Assembly: GCA_900239685.1 (NCBI GenBank)
Contig: OENT01000213.1
Location: 62,001-126,000 of the forward strand
Direction of reading: 5' to 3'
Length of the DNA stretch: 64,000 bases
Source of the DNA: Rotaria macrura
Lineage: Eukaryota; Rotifera; Eurotatoria; Philodinida; Philodinidae
Below the pieces are notes generated by a model, which worked only from the letters and a program-made list of their open reading frames with translations, had not been told where the DNA came from and did not search any database. A program made the translations under genes and the position numbers. This document shows, in pieces, positions 24,777 to 36,120 of this stretch. Each line of letters begins with the position of its first letter. Positions within the stretch are counted from its first letter, which is position 1.

Positions 24777-26654
24777 ATGAAGAGTAGTAAATGTCACATG
24801 GCGACTACCTACGACGCAGTGGTACTCGATCGTTACTTGGATGAAGACTTGACTTTGATAAACAATAAGAATGTTTGGAAGGAATATAAGCGTGGCATAC
24901 AAAATAAAGGCGACGTTTGCTATATTTATAAGCCACCTAATGACTCTATTTGGTGGATTAAATTAGTCGCACAAGTAGAAAATAGTTCATTGGCAAATAT
25001 CGATGATCTACTCGATTCCAGCCTCAAAGAGCGTCATTCTGAATGGCATGAACTTTTTATTGATGGCCGAATACTACAGAAGAATGAAGATGATCAGAGT
25101 GAAATTTGCTACTTTCAGTAAGATTCCCTGAAATTCGAACAAAGTTATTAGTTCATACCGGTGCTTTGAGAGAACTAGTAAATTTCTTGCTGCTTACTAA
25201 CTTTTCCGCCTTGCTTCAGTTTTTTTTGTTATGAATTTCTTTGTATCGACAATCTACTCAGGAATTCTCACAACTTGTGAAAGGAAAAGCTTACTTGTGT
25301 TTTCCACAACAGATCTACGCAGAAACAACAGAATGAGATTTTGAAGCTTCAATATGTCCCACGAAAACAAACATTTTCTTTCTCAAAAAGTTCATATCAG
25401 TTTTCAAGAATTGCGCAAACAAAAATTGCGAAGTTAACTTTTTTCGTTCCAGAAAAGTGTACTTTTTCTTGCACACTTAATAAACCAGTTTCAATAAAAA
25501 GTACTAGAAATGAAAGACAGATTTCTTCAAACTAAGCTCGAAGTAGCTAAAATTTAGAACAACTCGCTCGGTTATTCAGAAACTGGAATATGCATTAAAA
25601 GAAAAGTAAAATCAGTTCTGACGGATTCGTTTTGACTGGATTCACCAGTATGTTCGTGAATATTGCAAAACTTCATATAGAAAGGCATGCGTTTTTCAAA
25701 CAAGTTAATTATTTTATCTTGGAGATTATAGGATGACGACTTTGTTAATTTCATAGGAGAAATGGATACTTTATTGATGTCTGGAAATCACATGAAATAA
25801 AAAAGACATTAATATTTAATTTTCCTAAATGACTTAGATGTTGAACACTGCAAAACTTGATTATATTTTTCTTTCAAGGTTCTACATTTTGCTTTTGATC
25901 TTACCCAGGAGGAAGGTTACGGTCCACTGTAAATTACCGTAACTTCACCGTAAACGACCGTTTCTACGCCGAAATTACACAATAAACGACCGTATTAATA
26001 CCGTATTTCACCGTAAACCAGGTCCATGATTTACGACCGTATTCTCACCATACTTTTGTCGTATTTTGTATCGTATATCTCTCAGATACGGCCGTATTTT
26101 CGTTAAAATACGGTCGTAAATCATGGACCAGGATTACGGCCGTATACGTACCGTATGCTTTCACCTGGGTAATGGATATTTTTATATGTACCTTTCTGTG
26201 TATTGACTGATAACCAACGATGGAAGCTGCGCACATAGAAAGAGCAATTATTATAAATATTTGCGAAGTACTTTTACGCCTTTCGAATGAAGGAATATTT
26301 TTACTTGTTAGATATGCATCGCCATCAATTTTGATTTCTCCTCGAGATACATGTTATATAAAAGTACGACGAACTCTGTCAAATGGTTTCATACTTAGCT
26401 ATCGATCAATCGACCGACCGGAAGCCAGAGATCCGAGAAGCAAATTTGTAAGAACTATTTTCAAAGGTGCACATCTGATTGAAAAGACAGATAATGAAAA
26501 TGGTTTTCGTTATACATATATACAGTATGCCGATCCTGGTGGTCTTATTCCAAAAATACTTGCCAATCGACCTCAATGTGATATTATTCTTAAAGAAATT
26601 GAAGGTATTCGACGTGCTGTAAAAAATCCAATACTTTCTCATCGGCGATGTTGA
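24777..26654 (+). CDS. START-domain lipid-transfer-like protein, two exons
   Basis: Exons 24777-25117 and 26312-26654 join in phase 2 (CA/A) across a GT-AG intron of 1194 nt to give 227 residues. That is about the length of one START domain with little else. The fit to the family includes VWKEYKRG...VCYIYKPP, WWIKLVAQV, EWHELFIDGRIL and, in exon 2, SPRDTCYIKVRR, SYRSIDRP and YADPGGLIPKILANR, the typical C-terminal helix region. START domains bind sterols or phospholipids in a hydrophobic pocket; the ligand here cannot be told. There is no signal or membrane segment. The first ATG is used; MATTYDAVV, seven codons later, is an alternative. The intron is unusually long because it carries a foldback element at 25904-26169. 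Confidence 0.82.
25904..26169. mobile_element. TA-flanked foldback MITE of the TACGACCGTA family, copy 1
   Basis: The ends CCCAGGAGGAAGGTTACGG and CCGTATGCTTTCACCTGGG are imperfect inverted repeats, flanked by TA on both sides. That fits a Tc1/mariner- or PIF-like target choice. Inside, AGGTCCATGATTTACGACCGTA (about 26008) and TACGGTCGTAAATCATGGACC (about 26107) form a second inverted pair. The rest is made of CCGTA/TACGG motifs. It lies wholly within the START gene intron and has no coding capacity. Confidence 0.75.
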
Positions 26655-27702
26655 AAACTTTTTCGATTGTATTCTTTATGAACGCATTTTGTATACAGAA
26701 CGAAATAAATACATAATATTGACAATGTTTGGTTCTTCATTACTATCGACATCTGATGTATCCATAGCAATCATCTGAAAATGTCTTCTTACTCAATCAT
26801 GAATGTAGCCAGAGTTAGTGCTTTTTATTGAGGAAAGGATTAAAACATTGAAATATTATTCAATAGTATGTCTTTGAGTTGCTAAAACAATGTTCACGGG
26901 AGGCTGTGGATGCGGGTTGATTGTAAGAGAAGAGAATATCAATCCACACATACACCCTCCAAAATCAAGCCAAGGGGAAGTGATGCAATTCGATAATTTT
27001 TACGCAGAACGTCGAACGATGATAAGTATAGCGTTAGTAAATAGCTGTCCAAATTACGATGCATGCTTGACTCACTCGGAAATAGCCGTGAGTATATCGC
27101 ATATTCTTCTTTAGTACAGACAGCGAAAAAAGATACCTATTTTTATTAATTGTATTTTTTTCCAACAGAATGCAAAGGTAGATTATTCATGTGACACAAA
27201 AAATTAGTGAAAGTGAAAACGTCCGCATTTATGCATGATTGGCCTTGCATAAACAAGCAAACTAACCTGATGATTATTTTAATTCTTTAATTTTCTCACT
27301 CATGATGGGTTGTCTCCATTCATCATTTTACAATGTGAATTACATCACTCTGTTTTCCCTATCATGTTGTCTCATATAAACATTGTTTGACGTTTTTCTA
27401 TTAACAAATGAATCCATTGGAAAATTATTTCCTCGATTGGTGATGAATTTTTGGATGCCATCGGAATGGAAAATGTTTAAAAATATTTTTTTGCTGTCTA
27501 TAAAGAAATAATTTGATAGAACAGTAAGTGATCAATCGAATTTCAATACATGTAGATAGCCCTTTGTCTTTTCTGTCGAAGGGTGAAAACTTCAGGTCTC
27601 TGCAACGTTCCTTTCAAACGTTATTTGTAAAATAGTTTAGCAGTATCTATGAAAACGACTACCAGCACACGCAGTTATGCATAATACTTAGTATGGACAT
27701 AC
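26655..27702. other. Intergenic region after the START gene
   Basis: AATAAA at about 26704 is a likely poly(A) signal. A 74-codon frame at 26890-27114 (MFTGGCGCG...) has no recognisable homologue. Nothing else seen. Confidence 0.35.
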
Positions 27703-28046
27703 CCAAGTCGACGATTACGGACTTCGTATACGGCTGTAAACCACCGTATACGCTCCCCACAAGACCGTAAACGGTCGTATTTTAGCGTTTTACATGGTCC
27801 AGTATTACGGTCGTATATCGCCGTATCGTATACGGGCAAATACGATCGTATACGGAGAAATACGGTGGAAAACGGAAACCGTTTACGGATTTTGTATACG
27901 AGGACCGTAAACGATCGTTTTTCTCTCCGTATATCGTCGTATTTCCCCGTATACGACACGGAGATATACGATCGTAATACTGGACCATGTATTTTGCCGT
28001 ATTCCTCCGTATACTGTCGTTTACGGCCGCGCTTGTTCGACCTGGC
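27703..28046. mobile_element. TACGACCGTA-family foldback MITE, copy 2
   Basis: The ends CCCAAGTCGACGATTACGG and CCGCGCTTGTTCGACCTGGC are imperfect inverted repeats with TA on each side. An inner inverted pair, ACATGGTCCAGTATTACGG (about 27790) and CGTAATACTGGACCATGTA (about 27972), matches the core of copy 1. The interior is dense in CGTATACG-type palindromes, which create long but meaningless open frames on both strands. Confidence 0.75.
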
Positions 28047-28100
28047 TATGCTTGAATGAAACGTGCCAGAATTTTGAAGCTTGGTGGTAAGATACCGTAA

Positions 28101-28468
28101 CCCTCCCCCCCCCCATTATTATAGAAGACCCTTCGGAGAAACAGTTCGTCCGACGTAGTAGAAAACCCCCTTTAATAAATTAATTTTTTCCTAATTAGGA
28201 ACTTTAAATAGTATTTTTCCATCAAAATATGCTTGATTCTTAGGGTTTTCAGTTTGAAATATTAAGAGAATGTGTTCATAATGATAATGACACCCTTAAA
28301 ATCTTGAAAAGTCCGATGGGAATCCCGAAAATCGCCTTAATTTTCTGCAAAAACTTTAAAATTAAGTATTGGGAAAAAAAAGGATTCTTAATAAAAGACC
28401 CTCTGGAAAATTTTTACGCCAAAACTTAATAGAAGACCCGGCGTCTTCATTTTGCGCGACGGGGGAGG
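28101..28468. repeat. Possible repeat element with C-rich and G-rich ends
   Basis: It starts CCCTCCCC and ends GGGGGAGG. The phrase AGAAGACCC recurs at about 28122 and 28432, with AAAGACCC at about 28397. It may be a further small non-autonomous element. Target duplication not found. Confidence 0.35.
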
Positions 28469-29032
28469 AGATTTACTAGTTCTCACTTCTAGACACAAAG
28501 TTACATTGAAAACTGATGATGCTTAAGCGTTTAATTCATCGTCTCTTGAACACTCTGTTTTTCAATTTTTATTGGCTGCCATTTCAGGCATATTTTGAAG
28601 CCTCTTAGTTCAAGAACACGAACTTTTCTCTGAAAGAAAACTATATGCCACCCATAGGGGCGAATCTGGTGAACAATTTTTGCGCAACACAACGTTTTCC
28701 TAAGGCTTCATCAGAGCAGGGGACGATGTAAGAGCTACTTTTGAAGCTGACATCAAAATAGCAGGAAAACCGGTTTTTTCAATCTTTTCAATTTTTATAA
28801 ACCGGCCAAAGAACATCAAACCCGCGAAATATTTTAACTGTAGAAACTTTGAGATCGAACCTCCAAACTGACAAAATTTGAGGATATTTTGGAGGGGACA
28901 GGGTACTCTCCCCTTCAAAGATTAAAAATTGCTTTGTATTATATAATTAGCTGGAATGTTTTATTTTCTTTTTGTCTCGTAAATGGGCTGATTCAAAGAA
29001 TAGTATAAGAGAAATATGGCATATTGATATGA
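28469..29032. other. Intergenic region, nothing recognised
   Basis: One 72-codon minus-strand frame (28918-28700) is present but shows no recognisable domain. No repeats noticed. Confidence 0.3.
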
Positions 29033-29273
29033 TATACTGCAACGACCCTATTTCGTCGTTTACGCCATTAATAACAGCAGTATATTGTCGTGAGTAACAA
29101 GAATACTATCAATTACGACAGATGATATGACCAAACACACTCACCGTATTTTATCGTATTCTTGTCGTTTACGATAGTGTACTACTAGTATTAATGCCGT
29201 ATACGACGAAACACGGTCTTAATTCTAGGGCCATGTATAACGACTTTATACAAGTCGTATTTTTCGATCTGGG
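29033..29273. mobile_element. TACGACCGTA-family foldback MITE, copy 3 (degraded)
   Basis: The right end, GTCGTATTTTTCGATCTGGGC, resembles the ends of copies 1 and 2. The inner phrase AGGGCCATGTATAACGAC (about 29228) matches their ATGGTCC core. CGTATTTTATCGTATT and CGTTTACG motifs fill the middle. The left end is unclear, so the start is approximate. Confidence 0.5.
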
Positions 29274-29580
29274 CTCACATGAGAGACAACATAAAGCAAG
29301 ATAAAGAATATGATTCATTCGAAAATTTCTATCTTTTATGAAACTTTGTAATCAATTAGGTGACACTCAGTTCTTTGTAATACGCTTCTCAAAAGCATTC
29401 TACATGAGTAATCGTTTGAAATAACTTCAAAGGATGTAATGGGACGAAAACGTTGACTAAAAGGAGATAAAGTAAAAGGCTAAAGAAAGCGACGTAGAAA
29501 CAATAGTTGCATAATTTTGTTTCTTTTAGACACAATATTTTTATCTTTATGCAAGTTATTTTTGCACGAAAAAAAGTAGC

Positions 29581-32280
29581 ATGCTATCGAAAACTTCAAC
29601 ACCATACGAAATTCTTCGAGCTCAAAAGACCGATAATGGCTATAGATTACGTTTAGCATATCGTGCAAGAATTCATGAATATAAACAAGATCGACTTGAA
29701 ACACCTGAAAATAGAAAAATTACAGCTGAAAATTTTCGAGTTATTTGTCGTGCTTATGAAGCATTGGCTGATTGGAATAGACGTAAAACATATGATAATA
29801 CAGGAGAATGGATATCATATATATCCGTAGCAAACTATACAGTACAACAATTAGCTGCTGAATCTGAACTTATAGATGAATTAAAAGATTGTTTACAGAA
29901 TGCTACATTAAAAACGTTAAATTCACAAGATCCGGAAACAGGACAAACACCACTCTATTGTGCAGCGCGCACTTGCAATTTAGAAGCTGTCTACTATTTA
30001 ACAGAGCATGGAGCTGAGCCTGATCTACCACAGAGAACAGGAAGTACAGCTCTACATGTCAGTGCTTTTTACGGACATCCGGAAATAGTTCGTTGCTTAT
30101 TAGAAAGTGGAGCTGATTATACGAACAAAAATTGTGGTGGATGCACAGCCGAAGATGAATCTTATAGTGAAGACGTCAGACAAACGTTCATAAATTTGAA
30201 AACAACGCCTTTTATACAAGCAGCTGCAAATCAACTCGGCTGGTTTAAGACAAGTTTTGATAATAATAAGTATCACATTGATGAACAATATCATGGACAA
30301 CGACAAACATTACTTCATTGTGCTAGTAAGAAAGGTTATTTCGATCTTGTTCAGTGGTTAGTCATAGAGCATTCAGCCAAGCTAGATATCGTTGATGTTA
30401 ATTTAAATTCAGCTTTACATCTTGCTGCCTACGGTGGACATGATTCAGTCGTTGAATATCTTCTTAATCAAGGTGCTAATCCACTATTAGAGAATAATTG
30501 GTGTATGCTGGCTGAAGAAGAAGGTTCTTTTCACGGAGAAAAAATTAGACAACTTTTTGAATCCATGCGTAAGCGAGATGTGTTTAAAATGGCTGCTGAA
30601 GGTGTCTTTTGGTGGTTTGAGTATTATTTTGGTGAAAGATCACCAGATACAGTTAATGATGATGGTACAAGTTTACTTTATGTTGCATGTCGTCATGGTA
30701 AAACATTGGTTGTAAAATGGCTTCTAGAAAAAGGAGCAAATATTAATATAAAACTTTCAAAAAGACCAGAAAGTACACCATTACATGGTGCTGTTTATCA
30801 TGGACATATTTCAACAGTTGACTTACTATTACTACATGGAGCTAATATAAATATTAAAAATACGCATGGTGCTGTTGCTTTCGATGAAGCACAAACACAT
30901 GAGATGAAAAAACATGTACAGCAATATCGGCATAATTTGGAAGAAAATAAATTTCTCGATGTACATTTGTATGGTGATGGGGCAAGATCTGGTAATGAAC
31001 CATTAGCAAAATTGAAAATACATTGTGATGCTACATATAACGATCTTGTGAAAGAGATTCCTGATTCAATACGAGAGAAATTCCCGTGTTTTTCTATAGC
31101 TCGACGTCCATTGATGTTTGAAGATGACAAAGCCACAGTTCTATCAGCTGCATATCGTGCTCGATGTGGGAAATCGAAATTCGTTCAACTGCCGCTATGC
31201 ATAACAGCACATGAAAGATCACGCTATATGAATGCTGGGCATGTCCTTCGGGATGAACTTCCTACTAGCGATGCACAGAAATTTTATCAAAATTTTCAAT
31301 CAAATTGTCCAAAATATACAATGGAAATTTCTCCATCTGCTATAAGTCAAATATTTACTGTTAATGATTTGTCGTTTACTTTTCCGAGTAACTGTGCCGA
31401 TAAAGAAGTGATAATTCATGTTGAGTATATCATGCCACCAAATATTGACAAAGTCAAATTGCCTGGATGTATTTGTCTTTTTCAAACAAAATACAATAAC
31501 AGACACAAATTAAAAGACATGCCAACAGTATCACTTACTAGTGAACCAAATGCTCGACTATATCATTTGGTAAATTCATCATCATGTTGGTTTTCTTATA
31601 GAACAGGACATACACGTTTAGTGTCGATAGATGAAACAATACATGCTTTTATTCTTCATGCTAATATTATTCCTTATCAATTTACTCTTCCACCAGATAT
31701 GTTCGTTCAAGGTGCTGATGGGCAACTATTTCATACTAGAAATAAACCAGTTCCTTGTCGTTGCTTAAAGATTCGTGAGCACAATAAAGATAATTTTCCT
31801 CATATTGCTTATCATGGAACAAATATAAAAGTTATAGAATCAATTCTCTTGGATGGCCTCGTTATGCCAAGTACAGTAGTGTCCAGTGGTTTACGTATTT
31901 GTCCACCAGATAATCATATTGCTCGAGGATTAAAAGCTTTTGGTATTGAAGATTTTTCAAATGGAATATTTGTAACACCAAGTGTACACTATTGTTCAGA
32001 TCCGGCATATGCAGTCATATTTACATATGAAGATGAACGACTTATTGCCGTGTTGGAATGTGCTGTAAAAAAAGACTCATTCACGACTCATCCATGTACT
32101 GTACAGACTTATGTTGCTCATGAAGATGATGATATCAAAGCAATCGAATGGCGTTTAAAAAATACCGCAGATATTGAAATCATATCTGTACTTTTAATTC
32201 CTGTCATAAAGTCAAAAACCGCAACAGTGAAAGCAAGAGCTGCGAAACTGAAAGATCATCATAGCTGCCTTATCTCATAA
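29581..32280 (+). CDS. Degenerate J domain + ankyrin repeats + ART-like domain protein
   Basis: A single 899-residue frame without introns. Residues about 8-72 align with a J domain (YEILRAQ...AYRARIHEYKQDR...AYEALADWNRRKTYD). The catalytic HPD is replaced, so it cannot activate Hsp70 in the usual way. At least six ankyrin repeats follow, at about 121-153, 154-186, 239-273, 275-306, 361-392 and 396-428 (TPLHGAVYHGHISTVDLLLLHGA). The centre (about 440-735) is unassigned. The C-terminal 150 residues look like an ADP-ribosyltransferase/PARP fold: HIAYHGT near 744, GIFVTPSVHYCSDPAYA near 796-810, and IEW with a candidate Glu at about 855. Such proteins could transfer ADP-ribose to targets bound by the ankyrins; activity is inference. 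No signal peptide or membrane segment. The ATG follows GTAGC, a possible splice-acceptor context. Lack of introns contrasts with every neighbour. Confidence 0.85.
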   Translation: MLSKTSTPYEILRAQKTDNGYRLRLAYRARIHEYKQDRLETPENRKITAENFRVICRAYEALADWNRRKTYDNTGEWISYISVANYTVQQLAAESELIDELKDCLQNATLKTLNSQDPETGQTPLYCAARTCNLEAVYYLTEHGAEPDLPQRTGSTALHVSAFYGHPEIVRCLLESGADYTNKNCGGCTAEDESYSEDVRQTFINLKTTPFIQAAANQLGWFKTSFDNNKYHIDEQYHGQRQTLLHCASKKGYFDLVQWLVIEHSAKLDIVDVNLNSALHLAAYGGHDSVVEYLLNQGANPLLENNWCMLAEEEGSFHGEKIRQLFESMRKRDVFKMAAEGVFWWFEYYFGERSPDTVNDDGTSLLYVACRHGKTLVVKWLLEKGANINIKLSKRPESTPLHGAVYHGHISTVDLLLLHGANINIKNTHGAVAFDEAQTHEMKKHVQQYRHNLEENKFLDVHLYGDGARSGNEPLAKLKIHCDATYNDLVKEIPDSIREKFPCFSIARRPLMFEDDKATVLSAAYRARCGKSKFVQLPLCITAHERSRYMNAGHVLRDELPTSDAQKFYQNFQSNCPKYTMEISPSAISQIFTVNDLSFTFPSNCADKEVIIHVEYIMPPNIDKVKLPGCICLFQTKYNNRHKLKDMPTVSLTSEPNARLYHLVNSSSCWFSYRTGHTRLVSIDETIHAFILHANIIPYQFTLPPDMFVQGADGQLFHTRNKPVPCRCLKIREHNKDNFPHIAYHGTNIKVIESILLDGLVMPSTVVSSGLRICPPDNHIARGLKAFGIEDFSNGIFVTPSVHYCSDPAYAVIFTYEDERLIAVLECAVKKDSFTTHPCTVQTYVAHEDDDIKAIEWRLKNTADIEIISVLLIPVIKSKTATVKARAAKLKDHHSCLIS

Positions 32281-35200
32281 TTTGATAACGAGAATCTAGT
32301 TTCTTGACTTTTCTCTTGATAAAATATCATGAGATTTCTAGAGCTATCCTCTCATCATTTTCTCCCGGTTTATCCGTCTTTTGTGTTTGTTTTCTTGTTG
32401 ACTGTTAGTAAAAGTTAAGACCAATACAGAGCTAGATAAAAGAAATAACTACCGCGGTGTTGATGGCCTATATTAATCAATAAGAAAAATAAATGACTTT
32501 CCATTACTGTCTCTAACGAAAATTACTCATCAATGAACTGAACTAATTTTATGCAACGAACTTTTGGAAGTTCACATATTAAGAATAGATTGAATGTTCG
32601 TGTTCAATTCCTACTTCCTACGAGCATACTATCATTGAAATATCAAATGCGTAGCATAATAATTTTTCCACATACTTGGTAAATAATACTGTTTTTATTT
32701 CATCGAAAACTATTTTGTACTAGGAGTGCCCGCTCCATCATTATTATCAATAACAGTGATTTAGAATTATATATCAAAATTGAAATAAAAATGGCTATCC
32801 GATTCAGAGATCTGAAACTCGACAAGTTGATCACCTGCTTACTGTAAAGTTTTCTGCGTCATAGATTTTATAATAGATCAGAACAAATACAAAAATTGAT
32901 AATCAAATGAAATGAAATAACTCTCATGTACGTAAATCTAGCAATGCAACATTTTATTTTCCGTAAAACACATTCAGACTTTATCGAAAATTCTACAAGT
33001 TTCTTCAAACTTCTGCTTAATGCAAATGCCAGCATCAGTAAATAATAATAACAAAAAAATGTACAGAACAATAAAGAGCAATTTTTGTTCAAGTGAATGA
33101 TTTAACAATATAATATTTTGAATAAAGATAAAAAAATTTATACAAACGGTTTATTTGGATCCATATTCGTGTAATATTTGTTTATAGTTTGCTCTTTGTA
33201 TCATTAGTTTGAGATGATGATGATGAGTATGCAAAGGAAATCACTTGAAAGAAAATTGTCTAATTATGATATAGGAGAAACGTGTTTTGTGCTCCTTACT
33301 GATGTATCTAGTGATTTATTTAATTACCGTTCATTATGCTCTTCGGATTGAATTTATATATATGATAGCTAACCACTTTTTTTGTCATATTCCTTTTAAT
33401 TGATTCTATAAGCGATATTGGTGAAGCAACAAAGATGAAAAAGTGAAACCATTTCTTGAGTTGAGCTGAGTCAAGCTATTTAAGCTTCTTTTTGTTTTTC
33501 TCTTCATGTTTATCAAGAATATCCATCAGAAGTATTTTCTTTATCTAAGATTTTGTTACTGTTTTTTCTATACATCAAAAAACGAAATTGATTCCATCAC
33601 GTACAACCAAACAAGACAACTAGACCTGACTAATTATCAAGATAGGAATAGTAAAATCAATTATGTATTCTTACAAGGTGTCATAAGCATATGACAAATT
33701 AAAACATCTAAATAATAAAAATCTTTCTTTAAGCCTGTTTTGCAGGAAATATAATTCATTACAAATTAAATCCAGAGTTGGACGAATGAGTGATTTTTAC
33801 ACTTCGATCAAGTCAAGTAAAGTTGGAGTTCGACCCGATTTTCACCATGTTTCTCTTTAACTGAAAAAAAATTATCGAAAACATTCTTTTCTTCATTCAT
33901 ACTGCAGTTTTAATACTGTTTACTAAATTATTTATTAATTAAATTATTATAAAAACGAAGAAAATAATATATTTCCATTAAAAAAATTTTTGGGAAATGA
34001 AATGGGTGTCAGTGTGGATGTGGGTGTGGAGTGAGGGTGTATATAGGTTGGTCTGGATGGGTCCAGATTGTGCATGTGGGCAAGAATATGGTTGAGCGTC
34101 GAAGATAATAATTACACATACACCCATAACACCCCGACCTCCACAACTCCCACCACAATCGGATGGCTTCGAATATAAGTGATTTTGGCTCAAGAAGTGT
34201 GTGCAAGTACAACCACCAGATATCGACACAGAACTTGAACAAGCAATTGTCAATGAATGCTGTGCTGTTCGTGAAAAACTGATTCAAGGGATATTTAAAT
34301 ATTTCAACTGTTATGCTAGAAGTTGTCGATGCTTAATTAATTCTATCGCATGTATGTGCTTCATATTTTTTTAAATCTATTTATAGTGAAACTTCTAAAT
34401 AAATATATGTCTTAATGTATATAAAACCTGTTGATGTTTTTCAATTTTTTGGTCGAGGGTTGGTAAATTTTGCGATAAATTCAAAAATACCTAAAAATGA
34501 TTCGAAACACGGACATATTTGCTCCATTTTCAATGCTGTTTCAGAAAACGATATTATTTTCAATTGAATCTTCTTTTTTCCAACCGAATGTCCATTCAAT
34601 ACTAAGGAAAACTTATCAATTGATTTCACTTCTTAAGGACCTTAGTTCAGGCAAAACATATCCGTATAATGATCAAAATATTATTGAATGAGAGTTTCAT
34701 AATTCTGAAATACTCTTAATGGCCTCATTTTTGGTTGGAAAAGATAACACTTCATTCCTTTAGTTTTCCGTTATGGTTATCCTTCAGCATAAAGCGAAAT
34801 AAAGATAATGGGTCAACACTAGTTGTGAGTGTGCATGTTAGCTCAATAAAGAGTTACATTCATACTCACACCCCGAAAGAAAAATATGATCTTCCTAATT
34901 CACTGAGATAGAAATTCGATTTTTCTATTAATTCATGTAGACAAGAATAAAAGCGGAAGTATACTTCAATGAATGGTTCTTTATGGTGCCAATACACATA
35001 TATAAAACTATCTATTTTTTACTGAAATAAGACAAACTCGACGAGTTTCGTTTTACGTACTGTGTATTTATATTTACAATCCTACATATTCCCTGGACTT
35101 CTAAACTATGTAAATTTCATGTCTTTGAGCGCATTCAAAATGCATCACAACTTATGGAAAGCGTTCAAACGTGTCCTGTGCGTCGCGTTAATACTACTGT

Positions 35201-35900
35201 CAGAACAGATTTTTTCATGAAAAAACATCGTTTTCACATCTACAGTACGCGGCCTAGTAGATGGCAAAAGACGTCTCCGGGATACGTTTTAAAAGAACGG
35301 GTATAAATGTCTACGGTATGCTTTTCATTATTTGAAAATAGAGCTGTTGATTATTCTTTTAAAAACTGTTTTTCATCGTTTCTCCCATAAACCCCCAAAG
35401 AGAACAGAGGCTCAAGGCATGCGCTAGAATTCTGGGTTGGAAATGGACGTTCACATTATACAAAGCCAATACTCATAGATGAAAACTGAAAGAATAAATA
35501 TAATTCTATTAATTACCGCAAAAGCTGACCTAAAGCAAGTTCCATTACAACCTTATAGTTTGCAGAACAGAAGCGCCATTTCCACTACTATTTTGTGGGA
35601 GAGTAGGTGTTCAGTTTACTAGGCGTTCCAGGAATATATATATGAGCTCCGTGATCACATGCGGACACCCCACACAAACTTATTTTACTTTTATCGTAAG
35701 TCACACCTATCGTTTCACTGAATTTACAACTAGTTTCAACTGCTCTTAACTAAAACTTTCGAATATGGAAAATACGAAAACTATTTCACATTCCTAATCG
35801 CCTATAACATGCGGGATACTTTCTTCAAGAGACGGAAAAGCCTTAACATAAAGAAGTGGTTTTCCATTGTTCCGGTTTCTGGTCTATGATAGCACGGACC
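32281..35900. other. Gene-poor region with a GT-rich, telomere-like tract
   Basis: No coding exon recognised. At about 34004-34050 the plus strand is GT-rich with TGTGGATGTGGGTGTGGAG, close to TGTGGG repeats. At about 34829-34872 GTGAGTGTGCATG and CATACTCACAC form a short inverted pair. The minus-strand frame across 34253-33978 is a by-product of this skewed composition. Confidence 0.4.
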
Positions 35901-35910
35901 ACAAAATCGA

Positions 35911-36120
35911 TTTCAAATTTGGATTCCTGACCATTAATAACAGACACCAAAGTTCTATCAGAAAGACTGAAAGTCTAAAACTATAAAAGCTCATTTTAGA
36001 TTGAACCAGTAGATGGCCATTAGAAACTCTGGTGCAAAAAACAATAACAGATTCCGATTTCTGAACCCTGATTATCGCTAGAAAACTTTCATCAGAAGAC
36101 TGGAAAGTCTGAAAATTAAC
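35911..36120. repeat. Degenerate direct repeat, period about 130 bp
   Basis: The segment at about 35911-35985 (GGATTCCTGACC...ATCAGAAAGACTGAAAGTCT) recurs at about 36042-36120 (CGATTTCTGAACC...ATCAGAAGACTGGAAAGTCT). I judge the match at roughly two thirds by eye. Two copies only. Function unknown. Confidence 0.5.

Noticed and set aside
26890-27114. 74-codon frame beginning MFTGGCGCG
   Set aside because: Considered as a fragment of a glycine-rich-domain gene, but no other family landmarks are present.
27675-28059. Overlapping open frames on both strands within the CGTATACG region
   Set aside because: They arise from the palindromic motifs of a foldback element; the encoded repeats differ between frames and match nothing.
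33978-34287. Two overlapping minus-strand frames rich in Cys, Gly and His/Thr
   Set aside because: They come from the GT-rich composition of the plus strand; no consistent frame or domain.
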